Part shown: in pieces, positions 1 through 5,351 of the stretch
Numbering within the stretch: position 1 is the first letter of the stretch
How the letters are laid out: each line of letters starts with the position of its first letter
NCBI GenBank assembly: GCA_021296025.1
Contig: JAGWBF010000089.1
Span: 1 to 6,337 of the forward strand
Source of the DNA: Dehalococcoidia bacterium
GTDB lineage: Bacteria > Chloroflexota > Dehalococcoidia > Lucifugimonadales > JAGWBF01
Direction: 5' to 3'
DNA: 6,337 bases
Program-made: the position numbers and the translations under genes
The notes under the pieces: model-generated
Told to the model about the DNA's origin: nothing
Databases searched by the model: none
The model's input: the letters and a program-made list of their open reading frames with translations, nothing else

Positions 1-485
1 ACCAGGTGGTCGCCGATGTGCTGCCCCAGCAGAAATCCGAGGTAGTAAAAGAGTACCAGGCGCGGAATATGACCGTCGTGATGGTAGGCGATGGGATAAA
101 TGATGCGCCCGCCCTTGTGCAGGCGGACGTGGGGGTGGCGCTGGGCACCGGGACCGACGTTGCCATGGAGTCGGCAGGGATAACCCTGGTGAGAGGCGAC
201 CTTCGGGGTGTGCTTACGGCCTTGCAGGTGAGCCGCAGCACCCTGGGCACCATCAAGCAGAACCTGTTCTGGGCTTTCTTCTACAACGTCGCCCTGATCC
301 CGGTGGCAGCCGGTGTGCTGTACCCGGTCTTCCAGGGGCTGGGAGGCGTGCCCGCCGGACTGAGCTTCTTCTTCGGCGAACTCGGATTCCTCAACCCGGT
401 CATGGCCGCCGCGGCGATGGCATTCAGCTCGGTGACCGTGGTCGGCAACTCTTTGCGCCTGCGCGGACGCAAGCTGACGGCTTAA
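1..485 (+). CDS. copA: Copper-translocating P1B-type ATPase, C-terminal fragment
   Basis: This is the 3' end of a P-type ATPase that would pump Cu(I) across the inner membrane; it is open at the left edge and reads from base 3. The hinge motif GDGINDAP of the P domain is encoded at about 87-110 and is followed by the conserved stretch ADVGVALGTGTDVA. Two membrane segments follow. The first (TM7, roughly 260-325) carries the Tyr-Asn pair in FFYN, and the second (TM8, roughly 390-455) carries Met-x-x-Ser-Ser in MAFSSVTVV. Tyr-Asn in TM7 and Met/Ser in TM8 are the family's Cu(I) transport-site residues, so copper (or silver) is more likely than zinc or cadmium. The loop between the two segments is about 15-20 residues longer than in many CopA proteins. 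The CPC motif, phosphorylation Asp and any N-terminal metal domain lie outside the window. The YHS gene 31 bases downstream is probably co-transcribed. The family call is secure; the exact metal is inferred. Confidence 0.93.
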   Translation, partial: QVVADVLPQQKSEVVKEYQARNMTVVMVGDGINDAPALVQADVGVALGTGTDVAMESAGITLVRGDLRGVLTALQVSRSTLGTIKQNLFWAFFYNVALIPVAAGVLYPVFQGLGGVPAGLSFFFGELGFLNPVMAAAAMAFSSVTVVGNSLRLRGRKLTA

Positions 486-516
486 CAACAACCAATTCTC
501 GACCAGGAGGTGGCCC

Positions 517-744
517 ATGGCCGTAGACCCCATTTGCAAGATGGATGTGAATGAGTCCAACCCGCCGGGAGGCAAGACCGAATACCAGGGTGCTACCTAC
601 TACTTCTGTGCCCCGGGCTGCCTGAAAGCCTTCGAAGCGGACCCGGAGAAGTACCTTAGCGAAAGCTACACTGGGATGGCCATGGACGACCCCGCTCCTC
701 CGCGACGCTCCCTCTTTGCCAGGATCTTCGGCCGGGGTGGGTAG
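517..744 (+). CDS. Small YHS-domain metal-binding protein
   Basis: This 75-residue cytosolic protein consists of one YHS domain (residues about 2-48) and a short basic tail. The domain has the family layout: DPICKMDV at the start, then YYFCAPGCLKAFEADPEKYL. Cys7, Cys31 and Cys35 are the likely metal ligands. YHS domains commonly occur fused or adjacent to copper ATPases and are thought to bind or sense heavy metals. The position 31 bases after the copper ATPase therefore fits a copper-handling partner. The ATG start follows a strong AGGAGGTGG site (504-512) at proper spacing. The tail (residues 60-75) has four arginines and no predicted fold; it could touch the membrane or a partner, but this is a guess. 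No promoter is seen in the 31-base gap, so it is probably read from the ATPase transcript. Confidence 0.9.
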   Translation: MAVDPICKMDVNESNPPGGKTEYQGATYYFCAPGCLKAFEADPEKYLSESYTGMAMDDPAPPRRSLFARIFGRGG

Positions 745-771
745 GAGGCTGTTGGCCGTTCGTTCAGAGAA

Positions 772-800
772 TTGAAGAGCTTTCTCCAGTATCGTAAAAT
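772..800 (+). promoter_or_regulatory. Sigma-70-type promoter for the glutaredoxin-like gene
   Basis: TTGAAG (772-777) and TAAAAT (795-800) are separated by 17 bases. The -35 box matches the consensus at 4 of 6 positions and the -10 box at 5 of 6. Transcription would begin near 807, leaving about 30 bases of leader that contain the AGGAGGTGA ribosome binding site. The promoter lies in the 92-base gap after the YHS gene, so the glutaredoxin-like gene can be expressed apart from the copper genes. Seen by eye only. Confidence 0.6.
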
Positions 801-836
801 GTAGCTATCCGGGCATGTCCCAGGAGGTGAGCCCCG

Positions 837-1076
837 TTGACCCAGGAAAAGACAGCGACAATAGTCATGTACACCCATCCCGACTGCAACTACTCGGATA
901 CCCAAAGGGACGAGTTCGTCAAGGACGGGGTAGAGTTCACCGAGATAGACGTCACCCTTCATCCTGAAGCCATAGATGACCTTGTGAAGCTGACGGGCGG
1001 TGAGCGTATCACCCCCGTCGTAGTGGAGGGGAACAAGGTAACCGTCGGCTACCACGGAGTTGGTTGAGCCTTCTAA
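837..1076 (+). CDS. Glutaredoxin-like selenoprotein with C-terminal Sec-x-x-stop (TGA read as Sec)
   Basis: This is a small thioredoxin-fold thiol-redox protein. The TTG start at 837 lies six bases after a perfect AGGAGGTGA site (822-830). Residues 6-12 form the first strand (ATIVMYT), followed by the active-site segment HPDCNYS with Cys17 and Ser20, a monothiol C-x-x-S arrangement. The cis-proline is Thr59-Pro60 (ITPVVV). Read conventionally the protein ends at residue 76 (GYHGVG), short of the last helix of a normal glutaredoxin. The apparent stop is TGA (1065-1067), followed in frame by GCC TTC TAA, so decoding TGA as selenocysteine gives a 79-residue protein ending Sec77-Ala78-Phe79. From memory this matches a glutaredoxin-like '(seleno)protein' family named for its U-x-x-stop ending. 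A hairpin with a G at the start of its loop lies just downstream and could be the SECIS. The fold call is strong. Sec decoding is inferred, since no sel genes are in the window. The alternative is a 76-residue protein ending at 1067. Confidence 0.8.
1065..1067 (+). other. Putative selenocysteine codon (UGA)
   Basis: This in-frame TGA is preceded by a Gly-rich segment (HGVG) and followed by only two sense codons (GCC, TTC) and then TAA at 1074-1076. A hairpin begins 14 bases after it. Sec would be the third residue from the C-terminus. In the three-dimensional fold this end lies on the same side as the active-site Cys17 in many glutaredoxins, so a Cys-Sec redox pair is conceivable; this last point is inference. 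Confidence 0.7.
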
Positions 1077-1080
1077 TTGG

Positions 1081-1097
1081 GGGAGCCGTCGGCTCCC
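1081..1097 (+). promoter_or_regulatory. Candidate bacterial SECIS hairpin
   Basis: GGGAGCC (1081-1087) pairs perfectly with GGCTCCC (1091-1097) around the three-base loop GTC. The loop begins 21 bases after the UGA, within the distance expected of bacterial SECIS elements, and its first two bases are G and U, as in the essential part of the E. coli fdhF SECIS loop. SelB-Sec-tRNA would bind here. The hairpin is beyond the TAA stop, which is unavoidable when Sec is only three residues from the end. It could instead be a rho-independent terminator, but it has no T-run after it: the following bases are TACTCCCTTCC. Confidence 0.6.
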
Positions 1098-1115
1098 TAC
1101 TCCCTTCCGTATTCG

Positions 1116-1145
1116 TTGACACGATAGCTGGCCAGGAAATACAAT
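1116..1145 (+). promoter_or_regulatory. Strong sigma-70 promoter of tRNA-Asp
   Basis: TTGACA (1116-1121) is a perfect -35 consensus, and TACAAT (1140-1145) matches the -10 consensus at 5 of 6 positions, with an 18-base spacer. Predicted transcription starts near 1152, about 15 bases before the mature tRNA. It may also supply transcription to the catabolic genes downstream, because no terminator or other promoter is evident after the tRNA. Confidence 0.8.
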
Positions 1146-1166
1146 CGTAATACCAGACCTTCCTAC

Positions 1167-1243
1167 GGACCCGTGGTGTAGTGGCCTAACATGCAGCCCT
1201 GTCAAGGCTGAGATCGCCGGTTCGAATCCGGTCGGGTCCGCCA
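1167..1243 (+). tRNA. tRNA-Asp (anticodon GUC), CCA encoded
   Basis: A complete cloverleaf can be drawn. The acceptor stem is GGACCCG (1167-1173) with CGGGTCC (1233-1239). The D stem is GTGT (1176-1179) with ACAT (1189-1192), with a nine-base loop containing GG. The anticodon stem is CAGCC (1194-1198) with GGCTG (1206-1210) around CTGTCAA, giving anticodon GTC at 1201-1203. The variable region is five bases. The T stem is GCCGG (1216-1220) with CCGGT (1228-1232) around TTCGAAT. The discriminator base is G1240, an identity element expected for tRNA-Asp, and CCA is encoded at 1241-1243. All stems pair, allowing one G-T in the D stem and one in the T stem. It is transcribed from the strong promoter just upstream. 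Confidence 0.98.
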
Positions 1244-1355
1244 TCTAGAGACCCCTCCAATGGGGAATCCGAATCCTGGGCACCCCAGTAATAGACCACT
1301 GCCACTGCAGCCAGAGGGCGGCACTCCGCCCAGGCTTCCGACGGAGGATGAACAT
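1244..1355 (+). other. tRNA-to-operon leader with two hairpins
   Basis: These 112 bases lie between the tRNA and the tautomerase start. They hold two inverted repeats: CTGGG/CCCAG (1276-1288, three-base loop) and the stronger GGGCGG/CCGCCC (1316-1331, loop CACT), which ends 11 bases before the GGAGG site at 1343-1347. Neither is followed by a T-run, so they are not standard terminators. They may help tRNA 3' processing, stabilise the mRNA end, or modulate readthrough into the operon. I found no convincing promoter here. An in-frame ATG at 1260 lacks a ribosome binding site and would give a proline-rich, non-conserved extension. Confidence 0.5.
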
Positions 1356-1550
1356 TTGCCATTCGTCATCGTAGAGATGTGGGAGGGGCGCACGTTGGAG
1401 CAGAAACGCGCCCTGGTCAAGGCGATAACCGATGCCATGATCGAGCACGCCGGGGCCAAGCCTGACCACCTTCATGTGGTCATCCACGAAAGTACCCTGG
1501 ACAACTGGGGTAGAGCCGGTGTGCTGGGCAGCGATGAGGCTAAGGGCTAG
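1356..1550 (+). CDS. 4-oxalocrotonate tautomerase family protein
   Basis: This small tautomerase would interconvert enol and keto (or unsaturated) acids using an N-terminal proline as base. I place the start at TTG 1356, directly before the CCA proline codon and eight bases after GGAGG (1343-1347). This gives Met then Pro-Phe-Val-Ile-Val, and removal of Met exposes Pro1; the mature 63 residues match the family's usual length of about 62. With Pro1 as residue 1, the EGR motif puts Arg11 exactly where the catalytic/binding Arg11 of 4-oxalocrotonate tautomerase lies, and the HVVIHE strand and NWGRAG loop also align. The Arg39 position is His and the Phe50 position is Trp, so substrate binding differs from the classic enzyme. 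An upstream ATG at 1260 would bury Pro1 behind 33 residues and is rejected. It is the first gene of the downstream cluster (53-base gap). Enzymes of this family normally act as hexamers of small subunits. Confidence 0.87.
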   Translation: MPFVIVEMWEGRTLEQKRALVKAITDAMIEHAGAKPDHLHVVIHESTLDNWGRAGVLGSDEAKG

Positions 1551-1603
1551 TTCCTATGCGTGATTCGGCATCCCATCCGCTGGCCGCCAAGGAGTAACCT
1601 GCC

Positions 1604-3034
1604 ATGGCCCTTACCCTGATCCGCAACATCGACCTGGTACTCACGGTAAATGCCGACAACGAGCAGCTTACCCAGCAGTCTATCGTCATCGAAGATAGCC
1701 GCATCGCCGCCATCGGCCCTGTAGACCAGGTGGAGTCACGCTACGCCGGAGTAACCTTCGACAGGACCATCTCAGGCAAGGACAAGCTGGCGATGCCGGG
1801 CATGGTTGATGCCCACCTGCACCTGTCGGAGCACCTCGGACGAGGCCTCTTCCCCGACCAGCTTTCCACGCGCCCCTGGGTGTTCAACTGGGCCAAGCCC
1901 CTGTACGCCGCCGTGGATGAGGAGGCTGAGCACGTCGGAACGTTGCTGGCCGGCATCGAGATGATCAAGACGGGCACCACATGCTGCCTGGACATGGGTA
2001 CGCAGAACGATGTGGGCAACACCGTAAAGGCCATCGAACAGGCCGGTTTTCGTTGCGTAACGGGACGCCATGCCGCCGACGTCAAGCCCGAACAGCTCCC
2101 CGCCCACTGGACCCAGGAGATGATCGACCACCACTTCTTCCCTAACCACAAGGTGGCCTTGGAGGAGCTGGGGCGGTGTGTAACGACCTACAACAACTCG
2201 GCCGGCGGGCGGATTCGCGTCTGGGTAAACATCGAGGGCAAGGAACCCTGCTCGCCGGAGCTTCATTACGGCTCCCGGGCTCTGGCTGAAGAGCTTGGCG
2301 TGGGCACCACCTACCACATCGCTTCATCCATTGAGGAAGCGCAGGTAAGCGAGACCAAGTACGGCGTGTGGCCGGTAACCCGCCTTCACAATATGGGTGC
2401 CCTGGGGCCCAACCTTGTGCTGGCCCATGTTGTTGCAACCACAGACGAAGAGGTTGGCTACCTTGCGGAGACGGGCGCCAAGGTCGCCTTCTGTCCCGGA
2501 ACTTCCCTGAAGATCGCCAAGGGGGCAACCAAGATCGGCAAGTACCCGGAGATGATGGATGCGGGAGTTACCGTCGCCCTCGGCTGCGACGGTACCGCTG
2601 CTTCAGGCTCCCTGAACCAGATGCAGCAGATGTATCTAGTTGCAGGTCTGTTCAAGGACTGCCGCATGGACCCGTTCATGGTCCCGGCTGAGGTGGCCCT
2701 GCGCATGGCTACCATCGAAGGGGCCAAGGCCCTTCTTTGGGATGATGACATCGGTTGCCTGGAAGTGGGCAAGAAGGCCGACATCGTCCTGTTCGATCTC
2801 AACACCCCCGACTGGGTGCCCTACAACAACCCGGTGCAGACCTTGGTCTATTCGTCCACCCCCGGCTCCATCGACACCGTCCTGATAGACGGAAACGTCG
2901 TAATGGAAGGGCGCAGGATGACCCACCTGGACGAACAGGAGATATACCGGGAGGCCAGGGAGCAGTCAAAGAGGGTCAACGAACGCAGCGGCCTATTGGC
3001 CGATATCCCCGTGTTTACCAAGGCCTACGACTAA
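1604..3034 (+). CDS. Atz/Trz-type metal-dependent amidohydrolase
   Basis: This 476-residue cytosolic enzyme belongs to the amidohydrolase superfamily branch of MTA/SAH deaminases, TrzN, AtzA and SsnA (COG0402-like), which hydrolyse C-N bonds in ring or amidine substrates. Metal ligands are visible: His71 and His73 (VDAHLHL), His238 (TTYHIASS) and Asp329 (LGCDGTAAS); His275 (LVLAHVV) is the usual catalytic His. Residues 1-65 and about 385-435 form the composite beta domain around the barrel (KADIVLFDL, VLIDGNVVMEGRRM). The Glu normally three residues after the third His (H-x-x-E) is Ser241 here, so the usual deaminase proton shuttle is missing. This argues against a standard adenosine- or cytosine-type deaminase. 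The region at 155-235 is specific to this protein. The ATG follows AAGGAG (1589-1594). The substrate is unknown; the neighbours suggest an amide or cyclic amide derived from amino acids. Confidence 0.87.
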   Translation: MALTLIRNIDLVLTVNADNEQLTQQSIVIEDSRIAAIGPVDQVESRYAGVTFDRTISGKDKLAMPGMVDAHLHLSEHLGRGLFPDQLSTRPWVFNWAKPLYAAVDEEAEHVGTLLAGIEMIKTGTTCCLDMGTQNDVGNTVKAIEQAGFRCVTGRHAADVKPEQLPAHWTQEMIDHHFFPNHKVALEELGRCVTTYNNSAGGRIRVWVNIEGKEPCSPELHYGSRALAEELGVGTTYHIASSIEEAQVSETKYGVWPVTRLHNMGALGPNLVLAHVVATTDEEVGYLAETGAKVAFCPGTSLKIAKGATKIGKYPEMMDAGVTVALGCDGTAASGSLNQMQQMYLVAGLFKDCRMDPFMVPAEVALRMATIEGAKALLWDDDIGCLEVGKKADIVLFDLNTPDWVPYNNPVQTLVYSSTPGSIDTVLIDGNVVMEGRRMTHLDEQEIYREAREQSKRVNERSGLLADIPVFTKAYD

Positions 3035-3063
3035 CAGCCTAATCCCCCAGTGGAGGTGGAATC

Positions 3064-4179
3064 GTGCCTACCACGGTGCTGGACAAGCAGCGCGAAGCAA
3101 TGGAATCCCACGGGATGGATGCCATGCTGGTCATCTCTCCCGAAAACGTGGCATGGACCAGTGGAATTCTTGTGCCCTCCCAGAAGATCGTCCAGCACCG
3201 CCACGCAATCGTCATCGTCCCTAAGGACCAGGACCCCGAGATGATCGTGGTCACCGTCGAGGAGCAGCTGGCCAGGGAAAAGGCATCCATACAGAACGTA
3301 ACCGCCTACAACGAGTTCACCCAGGTTCCCATACTGATGGCGGCTGAGAGGCTCCGAGAGCTGGGGTACGCCACAGGGAACATCGGCTTGGAGGTCTCGT
3401 ACCTGAACCAGGAGGACTACCGTAAGCTGACGGAGGCCCTCCCCGACGCCCGAATCGAACCCATAGACAAGCTGCTCAAGAAGCTGCGTATCGTCAAGAC
3501 CCGGGAGGAGATAGAGAAGCTCACTTTCGCCGCCCAGCTTGCGGAGCGGGTGGACCGCGCCTCTCTGAGCACCTGGTGGCCCGGCATGACCGAGGCCGAC
3601 CTCTACCGCACCATCGTCGACAACTTCATTTCGGGCGGAGGGGACAAGCTCACCATGCCCTCGGTGACGTCCGGTGAACGGACGCCCATGCTCAACGGGG
3701 GACCGACGGAGCGGGAGATAAAGTGGGGAGATGTGGTGCGCATAGACTGCATCGGGCTGGTGAACGACTACACCTGCGACGTTGCCAGGACGGCCGTAGT
3801 GGGAGAGCCAACCGCCGAGCAGAAGGAGCTGTGGCAGAAGCTGGTGGACTGCCGGAACACGGCACTGGGACGGATAAAGCCCGGGGTGAGCAGCCACAGC
3901 ATCTTCAAAGAGTACATCGACCAGATGAATACATGGGAGCTGCCAACCCTGAACTTCCTGGGCCACGGCCTGGGCCTGACCCTCCACGAAGAGCCCTACC
4001 TGAACCCCTATGCGGACACAGCTCTGGAGAAGGACATGGTACTTGCCATTGAGCCCCTGGTAACCTTCCCTGAATTGGGCATGCAGCTGGAGGAAGCGGT
4101 GCTGGTTACCGACTCGGGCTATGAGCTGATCACCAACCAGTTCGACACCAGCCATCTCTGGCAAATGCGCGAGGCCTGA
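3064..4179 (+). CDS. M24 family metallopeptidase-like hydrolase (Xaa-Pro peptidase/creatinase type)
   Basis: This 371-residue pita-bread-fold protein has a creatinase-type N-terminal domain (about 1-140) and an M24 catalytic domain (about 148-365). All five metal ligands are present: Asp228 (VVRIDC), Asp239 (YTCDVART), His301 (LGHGLG), Glu330 (LAIEPL) and Glu343 (QLEEAVLVT). His308 (HEEPYL) is the second conserved His. True creatinase needs no metal and lacks most of these residues, so a di-metal hydrolase of the Xaa-Pro aminopeptidase kind is favoured. The substrate-contacting His of the family's SGxNxxxPH segment is Asn211 here (SGERTPMLNGGP), so the bond cleaved may not be a normal Xaa-Pro peptide bond. 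The GTG start follows GGAGGTGG (3052-3059) and lies 29 bases after the amidohydrolase. The enolase-superfamily gene begins six bases after the stop, so translation is probably coupled. Confidence 0.88.
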   Translation: MPTTVLDKQREAMESHGMDAMLVISPENVAWTSGILVPSQKIVQHRHAIVIVPKDQDPEMIVVTVEEQLAREKASIQNVTAYNEFTQVPILMAAERLRELGYATGNIGLEVSYLNQEDYRKLTEALPDARIEPIDKLLKKLRIVKTREEIEKLTFAAQLAERVDRASLSTWWPGMTEADLYRTIVDNFISGGGDKLTMPSVTSGERTPMLNGGPTEREIKWGDVVRIDCIGLVNDYTCDVARTAVVGEPTAEQKELWQKLVDCRNTALGRIKPGVSSHSIFKEYIDQMNTWELPTLNFLGHGLGLTLHEEPYLNPYADTALEKDMVLAIEPLVTFPELGMQLEEAVLVTDSGYELITNQFDTSHLWQMREA

Positions 4180-4185
4180 TCCGGG

Positions 4186-5340
4186 GTGAAGATCGCCCGC
4201 TACAGGGAATACTTCATCCAGCTGCCCCCGCGACGGGTGCACAACTGGGCCAGCAAGATGCGCACCCCCATCGGCCATCACTACATCCTCGCCCTGGAGA
4301 CCGACGAGGGCGTGGTGGGATGGGGTGAAACGCCTGCCATCGCCACCTGGGGCGGGCCCGGCGGTATGTACTACGGTGAAGATGCCCACACCGTCTCTCA
4401 CGTCATTCGCAGCTACCTGTTCCCAGCCATAGAAGGCCAGGAACCCCAGCAGATAGGCCATCTGCACAACCTCATGAACGGCGCCATCAAGGGCCATCCC
4501 TACGCCAAGGCGGCGGTAGACTTAGCCCTCTATGACATCGCCGGAAAGGCCGCGGGCGTACCGGTCTATGAGCTCCTTGGCGGCAAGCAGAGGGACAGCA
4601 TCGCCGTCTGCCACAGCCTGGGGATTATGGAGAACGATGCTGCAGTCAGCGAAGCGGAACAGGCCGTCGCCGAGGGCATAGGAACCATCAAGTGCAAGAT
4701 TGGCTTGGACACCAAGCGGGACGTTGACCTTGTGCGCCGTCTGCGCCAGCAGCTTGGCCCAGACCTGGTTATCCGGGTGGACGCCAACGAAGGGTACCGG
4801 ACTCCCGGGGAAGCTATCCGCGCCGCCGAGGAGATGGAGCCGTACGATATAGCCTTCCACGAGCAGCCGGTAGCCGGCTTCGAGGCGCTGGCCCAGGTGG
4901 CCCAGCGCATCAATACCCCGGTCATGGCCGATGAGAGCGCCTGGTTCCCGCAGGATGTCCTGAGACTGCATGAGCTGGGGGCTGCCCAGATAATCTCCCT
5001 TTACTACAGCAAGCCCGGGGGTCTGCACCCTGCCCTGCAGGTGGCCGCTGTGGCTTCCTCATGCAACATCACCTGCGACATAGGCGGGTCCATTGAGATG
5101 GGCATCGGCGTCGCCGCCAACTTGCACCTGGGCGTGGCGGTGGGCAACCTCCGGTGGGCCAGCGTCTGCCCGGTGCCCAACGTGGCTGGAGAAGCCCCCG
5201 TTTCCATCGCCGGGATCTACTACTTGGATGACATAATCAAGTCTCCGATCAGCTACAGCGAGGGACATCTGCACGTCCCCAACGGCCCGGGACTCGGTGT
5301 CGAGGTGGACGAAGACAAGCTGTCCCATTACTCGGTCTGA
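4186..5340 (+). CDS. Enolase-superfamily enzyme, muconate-lactonizing / dipeptide-epimerase-like
   Basis: This 384-residue enzyme has an alpha/beta capping domain (about 1-125) and a TIM barrel (about 130-365). It abstracts a proton next to a carboxylate, with the enolate held by Mg2+. Visible residues: the K-x-K pair Lys169/Lys171 (TIKCKIG), metal ligands Asp199 (RVDANEGY), Glu226 (FHEQPV) and Asp249 (MADES), the opposite-face base Lys276 (YYSKPGGL), and Glu304 in GGSIEMGIG. Lys on both faces marks the muconate-lactonizing subgroup (cycloisomerases, dipeptide epimerases, o-succinylbenzoate synthase, N-succinylamino acid racemase); mandelate racemase itself uses a His-Asp pair. Next to a peptidase and an opine dehydrogenase, an epimerase or racemase of an N-substituted amino acid is most likely. 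The GTG start lies six bases after the M24 stop with only a weak GAGG (4171-4174) upstream, so re-initiation is probable. The reaction within the subgroup is not resolved. Confidence 0.9.
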   Translation: MKIARYREYFIQLPPRRVHNWASKMRTPIGHHYILALETDEGVVGWGETPAIATWGGPGGMYYGEDAHTVSHVIRSYLFPAIEGQEPQQIGHLHNLMNGAIKGHPYAKAAVDLALYDIAGKAAGVPVYELLGGKQRDSIAVCHSLGIMENDAAVSEAEQAVAEGIGTIKCKIGLDTKRDVDLVRRLRQQLGPDLVIRVDANEGYRTPGEAIRAAEEMEPYDIAFHEQPVAGFEALAQVAQRINTPVMADESAWFPQDVLRLHELGAAQIISLYYSKPGGLHPALQVAAVASSCNITCDIGGSIEMGIGVAANLHLGVAVGNLRWASVCPVPNVAGEAPVSIAGIYYLDDIIKSPISYSEGHLHVPNGPGLGVEVDEDKLSHYSV

Positions 5341-5351
5341 GGCGTATCTCC

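Noticed and set aside
1081..1097. Simple rho-independent terminator
   Set aside because: The stem is good but no T-run follows, and the position relative to the in-frame TGA suits a SECIS better. Kept as the alternative reading.
1167..1243. tRNA as an integration (att) site of a mobile element
   Set aside because: No repeat of the tRNA 3' end is found elsewhere in the window, and there is no integrase or other mobile gene.
1202..1459. Minus-strand frames crossing the tRNA, with peptides of the RTRPDSNRRS and DPTGFEPAIS type
   Set aside because: These are the familiar false proteins made by translating the antisense strand of a tRNA gene.
4177..4179. TGA at the end of the M24 gene as a second selenocysteine codon
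   Set aside because: The M24 protein is complete in length and motifs, no hairpin follows at the right distance, and the next gene's conserved N-terminus starts nine bases later.
3064..4179. Creatinase paired with the amidohydrolase as a creatinine degradation route
   Set aside because: Creatinase does not use metal and lacks these ligands, while all five are present here; the conserved His position is also changed to Asn.
3031..4497. A 488-codon open frame on the minus strand
   Set aside because: It lies opposite the M24 gene and the start of the enolase-superfamily gene, both with intact catalytic motifs. The minus-strand translation shows no recognisable domain and reflects GC-rich codon bias.
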